Assembly: GCA_028821775.1 (NCBI GenBank)
Contig: JAPKFB010000055.1
Location: 1-33,977, forward strand
From: Roseibacillus sp.
Lineage (GTDB): Bacteria; Verrucomicrobiota; Verrucomicrobiia; Verrucomicrobiales; Akkermansiaceae
DNA: 33,977 nt
Direction of reading: 5' to 3'
Part shown: in pieces, positions 6,649 through 16,064 of the stretch
How the letters are laid out: each line of letters opens with the position of its first letter
Position numbering within the stretch: the first letter of the stretch is position 1
Translations under genes and position numbers: made by a program
The notes under the pieces: model-generated
What the model saw: the letters and a program-made list of their open reading frames with translations, nothing else
What the model was told of the DNA's origin: nothing
Databases searched by the model: none

Positions 6649-8211
6649 TCAGGAACCAGCCGCCTTCTTGGGCCCCGCGAGTTGCGGGAAGAGGGCTAGG
6701 ATCTTGGCGGGCATCGTGTCGGGCCAACCCTCATTTGTTGAAGGCAGGCCCGAGTTGGAGCGGCCGTGAAGGATGGCGTAGTAGAGATCGTCTACCAGAT
6801 CGTGCACAATCTCCGGGTGCTCGGCCTGAAGGTTGTTGGTCTCTGCGGGGTTCTGGCCGAGATGGAACAGTTGGATTGAAGCCAGGTTCCTGTCTTTCAG
6901 GGCCGCATTTGGTCGCGGAGCGGACCAACCACCCGAGCCGGGACACAGGCAGAGTTTCCAAGGGCCTTTCCGCACCGCAAAGGAGCCATTGATGGAATGG
7001 TGGATGGTGAACGTTCTGGTCGGGGTGGTCCGGCCGGGGTGGTCGAGGGCTGGGAGGAACGAGTAGGAGTCTTCGGCTGCATTGGTGGGAATCTTGCGCG
7101 CCTCGCCTAGGATGTCGGCGGCGGTTGTGAAAAAGTCCGTGGTGCAAACGGTGAGGTCGCAGGTGGTGTTGGGTTTGACCCTGGCGGGCCAGCGGACGAG
7201 GAATGGCACGCGGTGACCTCCTTCATAAATGTCAGCTTTGTGGCCCCGCCAATCAGCGTTTGGTTTGTGGCCCTTCGCGACCAGCTTGGGAATTCCGGCC
7301 GCTGGTGAGCAGCCGTTGTCGGTGGTGAAGAGGACGAAGGTGTCTTCCGCGACACCTTGTGCTGCGAGCTCTTTCATGACTTCGCCGACGACCCAATCGG
7401 TTTCCATCACGAAATCGCCATACTTCCCAAGGGGAGATTTTCCCTGCCACCTTTTGGAAGGGACGATTGGGGTGTGGGGGCTTGTGAGGGGGAGATAGAG
7501 AAAGAAGGGTGACTTCGCTCCGACCGAAGACTTGATGAAGGCGCGGGATTCACGGGCAAAATCGACTAGGCAGTTCGAGGCCTCGAAGTCAACGGTGGCA
7601 GGTCCCTGGCGGTTCCACCCTTTCGACACGGTGGGAACTCCCACCGCAGTGTCGTTGCGGAGGTACAAGTAGGGAGCCATGTCGAGAGAGGCCGGGAAGA
7701 GAAAATCGTGAGTAAATCCAAGCTTGAGAGGACCTTGTTGCGGAGGTTTGGAGAAATCGATGTCCCAGCATTTCCCCTTGGTTGGCCCGGTGGTTGCCTG
7801 GGCTGGTTTGTCGAGCATGTGCCAATTCAGGCCGAGGTGCCACTTGCCGATGACGCATGATTGGTAACCGCGGTCCTTGAGAAACCCTGCGACGGTAAGA
7901 CGCTTGGGATCCATGATGGATCTCTGGGGCGGAAAGAGGACGTGCTGCTTCAAGGGAGAGCGCCAGTTGTAGCGGCCTGTGAGGATGCCGTAGCGCGTCG
8001 GGGTGCAGACCGATGAAGTGGTGTGCGCATCGGTGAAGCGCATTCCCTCGGCGCGTAGTTTGTCGAGATTGGGGGTGGGGATCTTTCCTCCGGCGTGACT
8101 GACATCGCCATAGCCCATGTCGTCCGCAAGGATGAAGACAAAGTTGGGCTTCGCGCAGGCAAGGGGTGTTAGTAGGAGAAGGGAGCAGAAGGGAGCAATA
8201 ATGGTTTTCAT
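6649..8211 (-). CDS. Secreted type I (formylglycine) sulfatase 1
   Basis: This 520-residue enzyme has a signal peptide (residues 1-20). The alkaline-phosphatase-like sulfatase fold starts at FVFILADDMGYGD, where Asp30 and Asp31 are metal ligands. The activation motif is C69-T-P-T-R, whose Cys must be converted to formylglycine. GKWHLG and a later TTDNG metal-site motif are present. The family hydrolyses sulfate esters, here probably from carbohydrate in the periplasm or outside the cell. Length and motifs are complete. The gene starts 22 bases after the stop of the giant ThuA fusion gene on the same strand, so the two are probably co-transcribed. The substrate cannot be deduced; no maturation enzyme is encoded in the window. 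Confidence 0.95.
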   Translation of the reverse strand: MKTIIAPFCSLLLLTPLACAKPNFVFILADDMGYGDVSHAGGKIPTPNLDKLRAEGMRFTDAHTTSSVCTPTRYGILTGRYNWRSPLKQHVLFPPQRSIMDPKRLTVAGFLKDRGYQSCVIGKWHLGLNWHMLDKPAQATTGPTKGKCWDIDFSKPPQQGPLKLGFTHDFLFPASLDMAPYLYLRNDTAVGVPTVSKGWNRQGPATVDFEASNCLVDFARESRAFIKSSVGAKSPFFLYLPLTSPHTPIVPSKRWQGKSPLGKYGDFVMETDWVVGEVMKELAAQGVAEDTFVLFTTDNGCSPAAGIPKLVAKGHKPNADWRGHKADIYEGGHRVPFLVRWPARVKPNTTCDLTVCTTDFFTTAADILGEARKIPTNAAEDSYSFLPALDHPGRTTPTRTFTIHHSINGSFAVRKGPWKLCLCPGSGGWSAPRPNAALKDRNLASIQLFHLGQNPAETNNLQAEHPEIVHDLVDDLYYAILHGRSNSGLPSTNEGWPDTMPAKILALFPQLAGPKKAAGS

Positions 8212-8233
8212 CTTTGAGTCGGAGAGCCAGGGA

Positions 8234-11200
8234 TCATTTTACAATCATCTCGCCCTTCATGAGAATCCAGTGTCCGGGGAAGGTGCAGAGGTAGGGATAG
8301 GTGCCGGGGGTCGAGGGAGCCTTGAAGCGGAGAGTATCTGAGCTGGATGGATCGAGAAGCTTGGTGTGGTGAAGGATGGTCTGGGCCTCAGGGATGAAGT
8401 GCTTCTTCACCCCCTCGGGGCTTTTTGCCATCTCGTTCGCGGCCATGCCAATGGCTTCTACCGAAGCGCCCTGATCGAGAATGAGGAGATTGTGCTGAGT
8501 GGCATCAGGGTTGGAGAAAATCAGTTTGATGGGTTGGCCTCGCTTGACTGTGAAGCGGTCGACCGTAAAGAGCAGGCGTTCCGGAATGCAGCCGATTTTC
8601 ACGATCTGGAGGTCCTTCTGTGAATCAAAGTTTGCTTCCCTGGCATTTCTCGGTCCCGAGCCAGCCTTGATCCTGGAGCTCTTGTTGTGGGCCTGCAGGA
8701 AACTGGCGACCTTGGGTGGAGGAGAGTCCTGGTTCCAGAAGGGAAGCATTGCTTTTGCCCCCAGGGCGGTCCGAATCGCGTAGTTGAGATGGGTTTCGCG
8801 AGGATGTTGGATCGTATCGACCAGCGCTTCGAAGGCAGTGGGGGTGGCGAGGTAAGTGGAGGCCGTTGCGGCCTCCATGCGGACGATGCCGTTGGAGTCG
8901 TTGGCGCGCTTTCTCAAGAGGGTGCTGCGCTCGGCAAGGCTCAGGCCCGAGGTTTCATAGCGAAGCTGGCGCGTGGCAGCTGCGCGAGCGAGATGCACCT
9001 CGCATGCGAGCACGTCCTTCAAGAGGGAGGGATTCCCTGCGCCGATTCCCCGGTAGGTCCAGAGGGCCTCCATCTGGTGATGGCGGTAGCGATTGTCCTT
9101 CGGATCCAACTTGGCCACCCACTGGTCGAGGGCGGGCTTCACTTCCGAAGGAGTGCGATCGCGGAGTTCGCGCTTCGTCCAGTAGCGGTGGCGATACTCG
9201 GGGCGCTTGAGCAACTCGAGCAGGGCGTTGATTGATTGCCCGGCGATGGTGGGCGGATTTTGAAGTTGGGCGCCTTTCGGGACGATGCGCCAGATGCGGC
9301 CGGACTTCCGATCGCGTCGTGGATCGCGAAGAGAGTACTGCGCATGGCCCTTGACCGGATTGTACCAATCGCAAACATACATCGCACCGCGGGGGCCGTA
9401 GCGAAGGTCGACCGGGATAAAGGAAAGATTGGTCGAGAAGATGAGATCAAACTGATACTCCTCGCGGAAGTGGTCGTCATGTTCGATCCATTTGTGGAAC
9501 TCGACTCGGTTGGTCGGCTTGTAGCGGACCTTCACGAAGCCACCCTGCAAATCGTCCGGCCATGAGGCGTAGTCGACAAATTCATGGCCGCAGACGCCGG
9601 AGTAGGCCGGGATGCCATTGGCGCGTGGGTGCTGTGAAGGATAGGGGGCGTTGGTGGCGTGAAAGGCGCTCGCAAAGACCGGGTGGCTGGCCACGTGGTG
9701 GCCCCAATCGTCAAATGTGACGCCCCATGGATTGGTGTTGGGGTAGCCTCCGAAGGCGATCACCTTCTGGGTCTGCGGGCGGAAGCGAAACCACGAACTG
9801 TTCTTGGCGCGGACCGGGCCGTAAGCGGTTTCGACTTGTGAGTTGTGGAAGATTGATTCGCGGAAGAGGAGATCGCCATCTGGAGTCCACACGAAGTCGT
9901 GGAGGGCGTGATGGGAGTCTTCACAGCCGAATCCAGTCAGCACGATTTCGCGGAGGTCGGCCTTGTCGTCGCCGTCGGTGTCCTTGAGAAAGAGAAGATG
10001 CGGTTCCATGGAGACGTAGAGGCCGCCGTTGCCGAGGACGAAGGAGAGGGGGACCTCCAGATCATCGGCAAACACCGTCGACTTGTCGGCTTTGCCATCC
10101 CAGTCGGTGTCCTCGAGGATGACAATCTTGTCGCTGGGTTTGCGGCCGGGATAGAGGTGTGGGTAGGTGGTGGAGCAGGAGACCCAGAGACGGCCGCGCG
10201 CGTCCCAGCGCATCTGAATCGGACAGGCGATCTCGGGAAAGTCTTCCTCGGAGGCGAAGCAATTCACTTCGAAGCGGGGATCGATCTTGAAGGCTGCCAG
10301 TTCGTCTTCCGGGGAGAGCCACTCGTTGGCACCGCGGCTTTGCGTGATGTCATCGAGTGCAGGGAGATTGGAGTCATCGACCTTGGCGTCCTTGCCTTGC
10401 GCGAGGGACCAGGCCGCCCTGTTGCGATTGGCGACCATCAAGTCGAAGTTCCGCATTGCGGGGAGGAAATCGAGGTAGCCATAGCTCTTGTTGCGGCCGC
10501 CGGTGTAGTAGAAGGTATTGAGCGGGCGGTAGCGGTGAAAGAACTGGAAGGCTTTGTCCCTCACGAGGGCGCGCAGTTTCTCGTTCACCTCGGGGGCCGA
10601 CTCCCCGAAGAGTTTCCGGTAGAGCGCATTGGCGAAGTGTTGCTGCCCCCTTTCGTTGAGCTGGGTGCCATTGCTCGTGTGGTCGCTGCCTTTGAGAGCC
10701 ATGCCAGTGGCAGTCGCTTCGAAGACATCGACGAAGGCCACTTGATGCTCCTTCGCAAGGGCCATCATCGTCTTGGTGTAGGCTCTGAGGTTTGCGTTGT
10801 TGAGATCAGCGGCGGGGACCCCCTTGATGTTCTCGTTCGCAATGGGGGAGAGCACGATGATACGCGCAGCGGTTGTTCCATTGTAGGCACGCGACTTGAG
10901 CTGGGACAAAAAGGCATCGAAGCGGGCGCGAAAGGCCGGCAGGCCCTCGGCACCGGCAAACGATTCGTTATAGCCAAAGGCCGCAAAAATGACGTCCGTC
11001 TTGTAGTAGGTGAGATGTTGATCGAGGTCCCCGAAGTTGTCGGGGCGGGGTTGGAGGTCAATTTCGTCGGCCGGCCAGGAGAAGTTGTGGATGCTGAGTT
11101 GATGCTTGGGAAAACGCTGGTGCAGGAGGGATTCAAAATAGCCGTAGTGCCTTGCGTTATCCAGGATCCCGCTTCCAATGAACGCGATCTGCTCCTGGGA

Positions 11201-12412
11201 TTGAAACGCGAGAGGAAGAGTGGTCACTCTCGCCTCCGCTTGTGCGGCTCGCGGCGAGCCCTGCAGGTTGATGTAGAAATCAGCGAGCTTGGGATCTTTT
11301 TTGGGAGCGGGCTTGTTGACCTTTCTGTTTTTGCCGTCGGCCTTGCTCTTCGTTTTTGGGTTTTGCTTCCGGCTTGGGTTCTTCTTCGTCTTGGAGGGGG
11401 AGGGGGTTTTTGTTTTGGGGAGGATGGGGGAGTCCCAATCGGCGAGATCCTCGGGTTTCACTCCGCGGACGTAGCTGCCTCCGCCGAAGGTGGTTGGCTG
11501 GTAGGGCCCGACAAAGGTGATCTTGAGATTCGGTTTGATTGCATGCTCGAAACCGCCGGCCCAAAGGATGCCGTTGAGGAGGAGGCGGCGATAGTCGTCA
11601 TCGAGGATATCTTCGGAGGCGCCCTGGGTGGAGTGGAAGACGCGCGGGGATTTCCCTGAGGCGGATTTGTAGTGGCGGGTCCAGGTCGAGGGCACAGGCT
11701 TCTTGCTCTTGTCCGGGGCCGCATCCTTCGCCATGGAGATCAGCGGTTGGCTCATGGTCAGGACCGTGAAATCGTTGCCTGCGATCCCAACGTAGGCGCC
11801 CGCGTGACAGAAGGCTCCGTCGCCGACCCCACGAAGAATAGGATGGGATTTCTTCTGGGGGACGAGCTGGATGCGGGTACCTTGTTTGTGATTGCGGCCG
11901 TAGTGTCCAACCCAGGTGTTACCAAGGATTTGATGTCCGAAGCCATTCTCGGATCCCTTGGCCTTGGAGCGAAAATCAAAGTTCGCATATTTGGAGTTGG
12001 CGGGAATCTTGAAGGCATGGGAGGAGGTTCGCAGGCCGACAACGGGGCCGCCGCGATCCAGATAATCGACGATGTGGACCATCTGATTGTCGGGGAGATT
12101 CTGGAAGCGGGTGAAGATGATCATCAGGTCTGCATTCTTCAAGGCCTCGAGACCGGGAATGTTGGACTCTCCGGCTTTGAGTTCGCCGTTGTGGTCGACT
12201 CCGAAACAGACCGTGCAGGTGAACCCGTGATGCTTCGCGAGAATGCGAGCAAGGGCTGGAAGAGTTTCCTCGGAGCGATATTCGTGATCACTGGCAATGA
12301 AGACGAGGTGTTTGCCCTTTCCAATCCCCTGGGTTCCTTCGTAGACGACCGGTTTGGCGATGAGCGGGGCGATCGAGAGGCTGAGAAGCGATAGAAGCGC
12401 GAGTAATTTCAT
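8234..12412 (-). CDS. Giant secreted ThuA / SGNH-hydrolase / beta-propeller / cupredoxin fusion protein
   Basis: The product has 1392 residues with a signal peptide (1-19). In order I see four parts. A ThuA-like domain (about 25-290) carries FIASDHEYRSEETLP and GLRTSSHAF. A Lys/Pro-rich linker (about 335-380) leads to an SGNH/GDSL-like hydrolase domain (about 400-610), with IGSGILDN at its start and DHTSNGTQLNERGQQHF at its end. A large PVC-type propeller (about 690-1080) has FEVNCFASEEDFP and two DTD-x-D-x-K-AD repeats, followed by HEAT-like helices. A C-terminal cupredoxin (about 1270-1392) has copper ligands suggested by TQHN and C-TFPGH-WILM. PVC proteins of this type often carry a CxxCH haem motif; I found none. 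A role in sugar oxidation or polysaccharide processing with electron transfer through copper is an inference. It is upstream of sulfatase 1 and divergent from the DUF1080-sulfatase gene. Confidence 0.9.
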   Translation of the reverse strand: MKLLALLSLLSLSIAPLIAKPVVYEGTQGIGKGKHLVFIASDHEYRSEETLPALARILAKHHGFTCTVCFGVDHNGELKAGESNIPGLEALKNADLMIIFTRFQNLPDNQMVHIVDYLDRGGPVVGLRTSSHAFKIPANSKYANFDFRSKAKGSENGFGHQILGNTWVGHYGRNHKQGTRIQLVPQKKSHPILRGVGDGAFCHAGAYVGIAGNDFTVLTMSQPLISMAKDAAPDKSKKPVPSTWTRHYKSASGKSPRVFHSTQGASEDILDDDYRRLLLNGILWAGGFEHAIKPNLKITFVGPYQPTTFGGGSYVRGVKPEDLADWDSPILPKTKTPSPSKTKKNPSRKQNPKTKSKADGKNRKVNKPAPKKDPKLADFYINLQGSPRAAQAEARVTTLPLAFQSQEQIAFIGSGILDNARHYGYFESLLHQRFPKHQLSIHNFSWPADEIDLQPRPDNFGDLDQHLTYYKTDVIFAAFGYNESFAGAEGLPAFRARFDAFLSQLKSRAYNGTTAARIIVLSPIANENIKGVPAADLNNANLRAYTKTMMALAKEHQVAFVDVFEATATGMALKGSDHTSNGTQLNERGQQHFANALYRKLFGESAPEVNEKLRALVRDKAFQFFHRYRPLNTFYYTGGRNKSYGYLDFLPAMRNFDLMVANRNRAAWSLAQGKDAKVDDSNLPALDDITQSRGANEWLSPEDELAAFKIDPRFEVNCFASEEDFPEIACPIQMRWDARGRLWVSCSTTYPHLYPGRKPSDKIVILEDTDWDGKADKSTVFADDLEVPLSFVLGNGGLYVSMEPHLLFLKDTDGDDKADLREIVLTGFGCEDSHHALHDFVWTPDGDLLFRESIFHNSQVETAYGPVRAKNSSWFRFRPQTQKVIAFGGYPNTNPWGVTFDDWGHHVASHPVFASAFHATNAPYPSQHPRANGIPAYSGVCGHEFVDYASWPDDLQGGFVKVRYKPTNRVEFHKWIEHDDHFREEYQFDLIFSTNLSFIPVDLRYGPRGAMYVCDWYNPVKGHAQYSLRDPRRDRKSGRIWRIVPKGAQLQNPPTIAGQSINALLELLKRPEYRHRYWTKRELRDRTPSEVKPALDQWVAKLDPKDNRYRHHQMEALWTYRGIGAGNPSLLKDVLACEVHLARAAATRQLRYETSGLSLAERSTLLRKRANDSNGIVRMEAATASTYLATPTAFEALVDTIQHPRETHLNYAIRTALGAKAMLPFWNQDSPPPKVASFLQAHNKSSRIKAGSGPRNAREANFDSQKDLQIVKIGCIPERLLFTVDRFTVKRGQPIKLIFSNPDATQHNLLILDQGASVEAIGMAANEMAKSPEGVKKHFIPEAQTILHHTKLLDPSSSDTLRFKAPSTPGTYPYLCTFPGHWILMKGEMIVK

Positions 12413-12543
12413 GAGGGCAATTGGGGGGAGGCGAAATTGTCAGACAGCTACGCAGACAAGCGAGGGTAATTTACAGGGAATTCCAACTGCGAACTGGAGT
12501 GAGAATCCTCTTTATCCTTCCGCAGGAAGAACTAAACCGGGTT
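12413..12543. promoter_or_regulatory. Divergent intergenic region between two giant hydrolase genes
   Basis: The 131 bases separate the divergent starts at 12412 and 12544, so promoters for both transcription units are expected here. I could not find a convincing -35/-10 pair or operator palindrome. In-frame codons upstream of 12544 exist but would put a non-signal sequence ahead of the signal peptide. Confidence 0.4.
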
Positions 12544-15093
12544 ATGCCTATCATCCTACGTTGTCTGCCGCTTTTCATCCTGAGCGGGCTTTTTTCTTCA
12601 ACCGTGGCCGCTGGCGATTGGATTGATCTCTTCGACGGAACATCTACCAAGGGATGGACGCCTCGCTCCAAGGTGGTCCGCTTCGAAGCGAAGGATGGCG
12701 TGCTCGAGCTCCATTCGAAGACAAATTGCTGGGTGACGACCGAGGTTGTGATGGGAGACTTCGAAGCCGAGCTTGAGGTGCTACTCCCTGAGGATGCCAA
12801 AGAAGTGAACTTCAACTCGGGCCTCGCCTTTCGCTGCACCGGGGCGACCGGAAAGCCCAAGGGCTATCAGTGTGAGATTGATCTCCAAAAGCCGGGTGGA
12901 GTCTATGGCATCGGCCTCGGGGGTTGGCTTTATCCCAACAAGACCTCGCAGGCAGATTACGCGCAGAAGATCAAAGGGCTTCTCAAGCCGAGAGACTGGA
13001 ACCACTTCCGGGTGGTGGCGCAAGGGTCGCAGGTGCGCACCTACTTGAATGGGAAGCTGGTCGCCGATCTTTACGAAAAACGAAACCTCTCGGGCTACTT
13101 TGGAATTCAGCACCACGGCAAGGGTGGGACGGTGCGCTTTCGCAAGGTCCGTGCCCGGCGGCTTCATCCGAACATCCTCTGGATCACGGCCGAGGATATG
13201 AGCCCGGTCCTTGGCTGTTACGGCGACAAGTTCGCCACCACGCCGAACCTCGACCAGCTTGCGAAGGAGAGTGTGCTCTACAGTCGGGCCTTTGCGGCGG
13301 CGCCGGTGTGCTCTCCCTCCCGCGCTTGTCTGATCACTGGAATGAATACGGTGAGCGTGGGGGCGCATCAGATGCGATCGTCGTTCCCGATTCCCACCGG
13401 GGTAGTCGCCTTTCCATCCTACCTCCGCAAGGCTGGCTACTTCACCACCAATAACGTCAAGACCGACTACAACAACAGGGATGCCAAGCGATTGATTGCA
13501 GAGGCGTGGAACGTCTCGAGCTCCAAGGCACATTGGCGAAATGAGGAACGCAAGGTGGGCCAGCCGTTCTTTGCGGTCTTCAATGACATGACCAGTCACC
13601 AATCGCGCACCACGGTGTGGCCGCATGAAGTGTTTGTGCGGGAGGTGCAGTCGAAGTTGAAGAAGAGCGAAATTCACGATCCCGCGCGGGTTCTGCTGCC
13701 AGCTTACTATCCCGACACGCCGATTGTGCGCAAAGAGTGGGCGCGGATGTACGATTGCGTGGCGGTGATGGACAAGAACACCGGGCGGATTCTGAAGGAG
13801 TTGGAGGAAGATGGCTTGGAGGAGGACACCATTGTGTTCTTTTATTCCGACCACGGCACCGGTATGCCGCGTGGAAAGCGCATGCTTCACGATTCAGGGA
13901 TGCGCGTCGCCTTGATGGTGCGTTTCCCCAAGAAATACCAACACCTCGCCCCTTCGAAGCCAGGGACGGTAAGCGATGAACTCGTGAGCTTCGTGGACTA
14001 TCCCTGCACCACCCTGCGATTGGCTGGGTTGGAGGTGCCCCCCTACATGCAGGGCCGGGTCTTCCTGGGCACGGATGCAGGGGAACCCAGAACCTACGTT
14101 TTCGGCTGCCGGGATCGGGTTGATGAGATGTTTGAGTTTGCGCGCTCGGTGCGGAGTGAGCGCTATCTTTACATTCGAAATTACCATCCCTACCTGAGCC
14201 ACAATCAGCCCAGTGTCTTTCCGGACCTGGGAGAAATTCGACGGGAGATCACGCGGGTGGCGAAGGAGAATCCGGGTTCCTTGACTGCGGCCCAACGGAA
14301 CTACGCCGGTCCCACAAAGCCGATTGAAGCGTTTTATGATTGCGAAGCGGATCCGGAAAACCTGGCAAATCTGGTGAGCGAAAAAATGACGGACGGGCAC
14401 CGCGTGGCCCTCGATGAGCACCGCAAGGCCTTCCTTGCGGAGCGGATGCGCGTTCTCGATCCGGGCCCGATTCCAGAGAGCGAACTGTGGAATTGGATCC
14501 GCAACGAAGGTAAGCCCATGCACGATATTCTCAAAGGGAAGTCGAATCACCAACCCTCACTGGAGCGCGCTTGGGCGGCGGCGGACCTTGTGGGGACCGC
14601 AGAACCGAAGCAGCTTCTGAGCTTGTTGAAGTCAGGCGATCCGTCCGAGCGCTACTGGGCCATCATCGCGTTACGCCAGGCAGGATTTGCGGACAAGGGC
14701 AAGGTGATTGCGTATCTCGATGACATTGCCTCTGCGGTGCGCATCGAGACTGCCGATTGGCTTGCTCATGATAAAGAGCACCGTGATGCGGCTCTTACCT
14801 GCCTGGTGAAGGAGCTTGATCACAAGGATTGGTGGAGTGCGCTGCGGGCTTGCCGTGCGATTGAACTCCTGGGCGAAGATGCCAAGTCCGCGCTGCCTGC
14901 GATGCAGGAGCTCTATGGCGCGACCCGCGAACAGAAGGGGGACGGGCCATTCTATCTCGCCTTCTCCTCCGGGGCCTTCCTCGATCAGTTTGGCGAGCCC
15001 ACCAAGCGGTGGGACTTCGCGCCGGGGGCCGGGGCCTTCACTCCGGAGCCCGCCAAGAAACAGGATCGCGATCGGGCGCGCATCGGAAAGTGA
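12544..15093 (+). CDS. Secreted DUF1080 - sulfatase - HEAT-repeat fusion
   Basis: With the ATG at 12544 the protein has 849 residues and a clear signal peptide, MPIILRCLPLFILSGLFSST. Residues 24-204 form a DUF1080 (3-keto-disaccharide hydrolase-like) concanavalin-type domain, with WIDLFDGTSTKGWTP and RTYLNGKLVADL. A type I sulfatase follows from residue 208: ILWITAEDMSP, then formylglycine motif C256-S-P-S-R, then FFYSDHGTGM. The C-terminal 170 residues contain alpha-helical HEAT-like repeats. Linking a carbohydrate-binding or 3-keto-glycoside-processing domain to a sulfatase suggests action on the same sulfated polysaccharide. An upstream ATG at 12421 exists but would bury the signal peptide. 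The gene is convergent with the DsbD-N-like gene, with stops six bases apart. Confidence 0.93.
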   Translation: MPIILRCLPLFILSGLFSSTVAAGDWIDLFDGTSTKGWTPRSKVVRFEAKDGVLELHSKTNCWVTTEVVMGDFEAELEVLLPEDAKEVNFNSGLAFRCTGATGKPKGYQCEIDLQKPGGVYGIGLGGWLYPNKTSQADYAQKIKGLLKPRDWNHFRVVAQGSQVRTYLNGKLVADLYEKRNLSGYFGIQHHGKGGTVRFRKVRARRLHPNILWITAEDMSPVLGCYGDKFATTPNLDQLAKESVLYSRAFAAAPVCSPSRACLITGMNTVSVGAHQMRSSFPIPTGVVAFPSYLRKAGYFTTNNVKTDYNNRDAKRLIAEAWNVSSSKAHWRNEERKVGQPFFAVFNDMTSHQSRTTVWPHEVFVREVQSKLKKSEIHDPARVLLPAYYPDTPIVRKEWARMYDCVAVMDKNTGRILKELEEDGLEEDTIVFFYSDHGTGMPRGKRMLHDSGMRVALMVRFPKKYQHLAPSKPGTVSDELVSFVDYPCTTLRLAGLEVPPYMQGRVFLGTDAGEPRTYVFGCRDRVDEMFEFARSVRSERYLYIRNYHPYLSHNQPSVFPDLGEIRREITRVAKENPGSLTAAQRNYAGPTKPIEAFYDCEADPENLANLVSEKMTDGHRVALDEHRKAFLAERMRVLDPGPIPESELWNWIRNEGKPMHDILKGKSNHQPSLERAWAAADLVGTAEPKQLLSLLKSGDPSERYWAIIALRQAGFADKGKVIAYLDDIASAVRIETADWLAHDKEHRDAALTCLVKELDHKDWWSALRACRAIELLGEDAKSALPAMQELYGATREQKGDGPFYLAFSSGAFLDQFGEPTKRWDFAPGAGAFTPEPAKKQDRDRARIGK

Positions 15094-15099
15094 GCTCGC

Positions 15100-15945
15100 T
15101 TACTTCGGAAAGGGGGGCGCCACTTGGAATGCGGACAGCTTCCCTTTCGCGGACCAGCCTTTGGATGCGACCAGGATGCCGGGGAGGGTCGACTTCCGTT
15201 CGGGTGCGAACTCGGAGCGCAGTCCGGTGATGAGATAGCTGCCGTCCTTTTGGCGTGCGAACTTCTGGGGAGGTTCGGAGGTGAGTTGGCCGTCTGCAGA
15301 GAAAAAGTAGACGTTGCCAGGATCGGGGGATGCTCCCTTGGCGGGACGGAGCCGCACTTTGATGGGAGTGGCATCCTGTTTTGACTCCACGGTCACGGTC
15401 CAGGGAGCACTCGGGCCGGGAAGATTGGCGCGCTCCTTGGCGATGGCGGGTGCCCACCGGTGATGAGGCTTCGCTTGGGCGTCCTTGGTGATGGGGATGG
15501 TGATCTTGCGGAGTGCGAATCCGGGGTGGCAGGTCTTGCGACACGCCATCCAGGTGAGGTCACCCACCAGCATCACCGACTTGGTTTCGATCGTCTGTGG
15601 AGGGGTGATCTTGGTGAGGAGGAGGACATCGCGATGATAGCCGTGTGCGGGGTGCGAAGCCATATCGACGAGTTCAGGGGATGGCCATTCAATCGGCCCG
15701 GCGCTGAATCCGGGCGGGAGTTTCCACTCGATCATGGTGGGCAGGCCGACGATGCCGGGAGCCTTCCAGTAGGTGTGGAAGCCCTCCTCATGGCGGATGT
15801 GAAGCGCGACGGTGAAGGGGACGCCGGGTTGGATGGCGCTCACGGCAGCGACGAATTTCAGGTCCGCGCCCTGGGTCTCCTGCTCCGCGGATGCGAGCGC
15901 AAGGCTGAAGAGGAGGGCTAGGCTGCTCTTGATTGGAATCTTCAT
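15100..15945 (-). CDS. Stand-alone secreted DsbD N-terminal-like domain protein
   Basis: The 281-residue protein has a signal peptide (1-20). It carries the features of the DsbD N-terminal (DsbD-alpha) immunoglobulin-like fold: HIRHEEGFHTYWKAPG, then IEWPSPELV, and VGDLTWMACRKTCHPG. C135 and C139 correspond to the redox-active CxxxC pair. In classical DsbD this domain passes electrons from a membrane domain to periplasmic substrates. Here no transmembrane beta domain or thioredoxin-like gamma domain follows; the last 120 residues are a different, unassigned domain. The start at 15945 was chosen at the signal peptide; an ATG at 16089 would overlap the preceding sulfatase gene. It lies 119 bases downstream of sulfatase 3 on the same strand. 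A partner reductase must be elsewhere if it is redox active. Confidence 0.8.
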   Translation of the reverse strand: MKIPIKSSLALLFSLALASAEQETQGADLKFVAAVSAIQPGVPFTVALHIRHEEGFHTYWKAPGIVGLPTMIEWKLPPGFSAGPIEWPSPELVDMASHPAHGYHRDVLLLTKITPPQTIETKSVMLVGDLTWMACRKTCHPGFALRKITIPITKDAQAKPHHRWAPAIAKERANLPGPSAPWTVTVESKQDATPIKVRLRPAKGASPDPGNVYFFSADGQLTSEPPQKFARQKDGSYLITGLRSEFAPERKSTLPGILVASKGWSAKGKLSAFQVAPPFPK

Positions 15946-16064
15946 TTGGGGGCTTCGCGTCGGGGGCCCTCGCAGGCTCCGGATTGTTTCTGGGATCGCT
16001 ACGCTCGAGGTCTCGTTGCGGTCAACTTCGCTTTGAGCCATCAATTCCGTGGGGATCGCAGGAA

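Noticed and set aside
9899..11659. 586-residue open frame antisense to the ThuA fusion gene
   Set aside because: It lies entirely opposite a gene with clear domains, and its text is low-complexity Gly/Val/Glu-rich as expected for the shadow of a GC-rich gene.
12781..13890. 369-residue frame antisense to the DUF1080-sulfatase
   Set aside because: Shadow of a well-supported gene.
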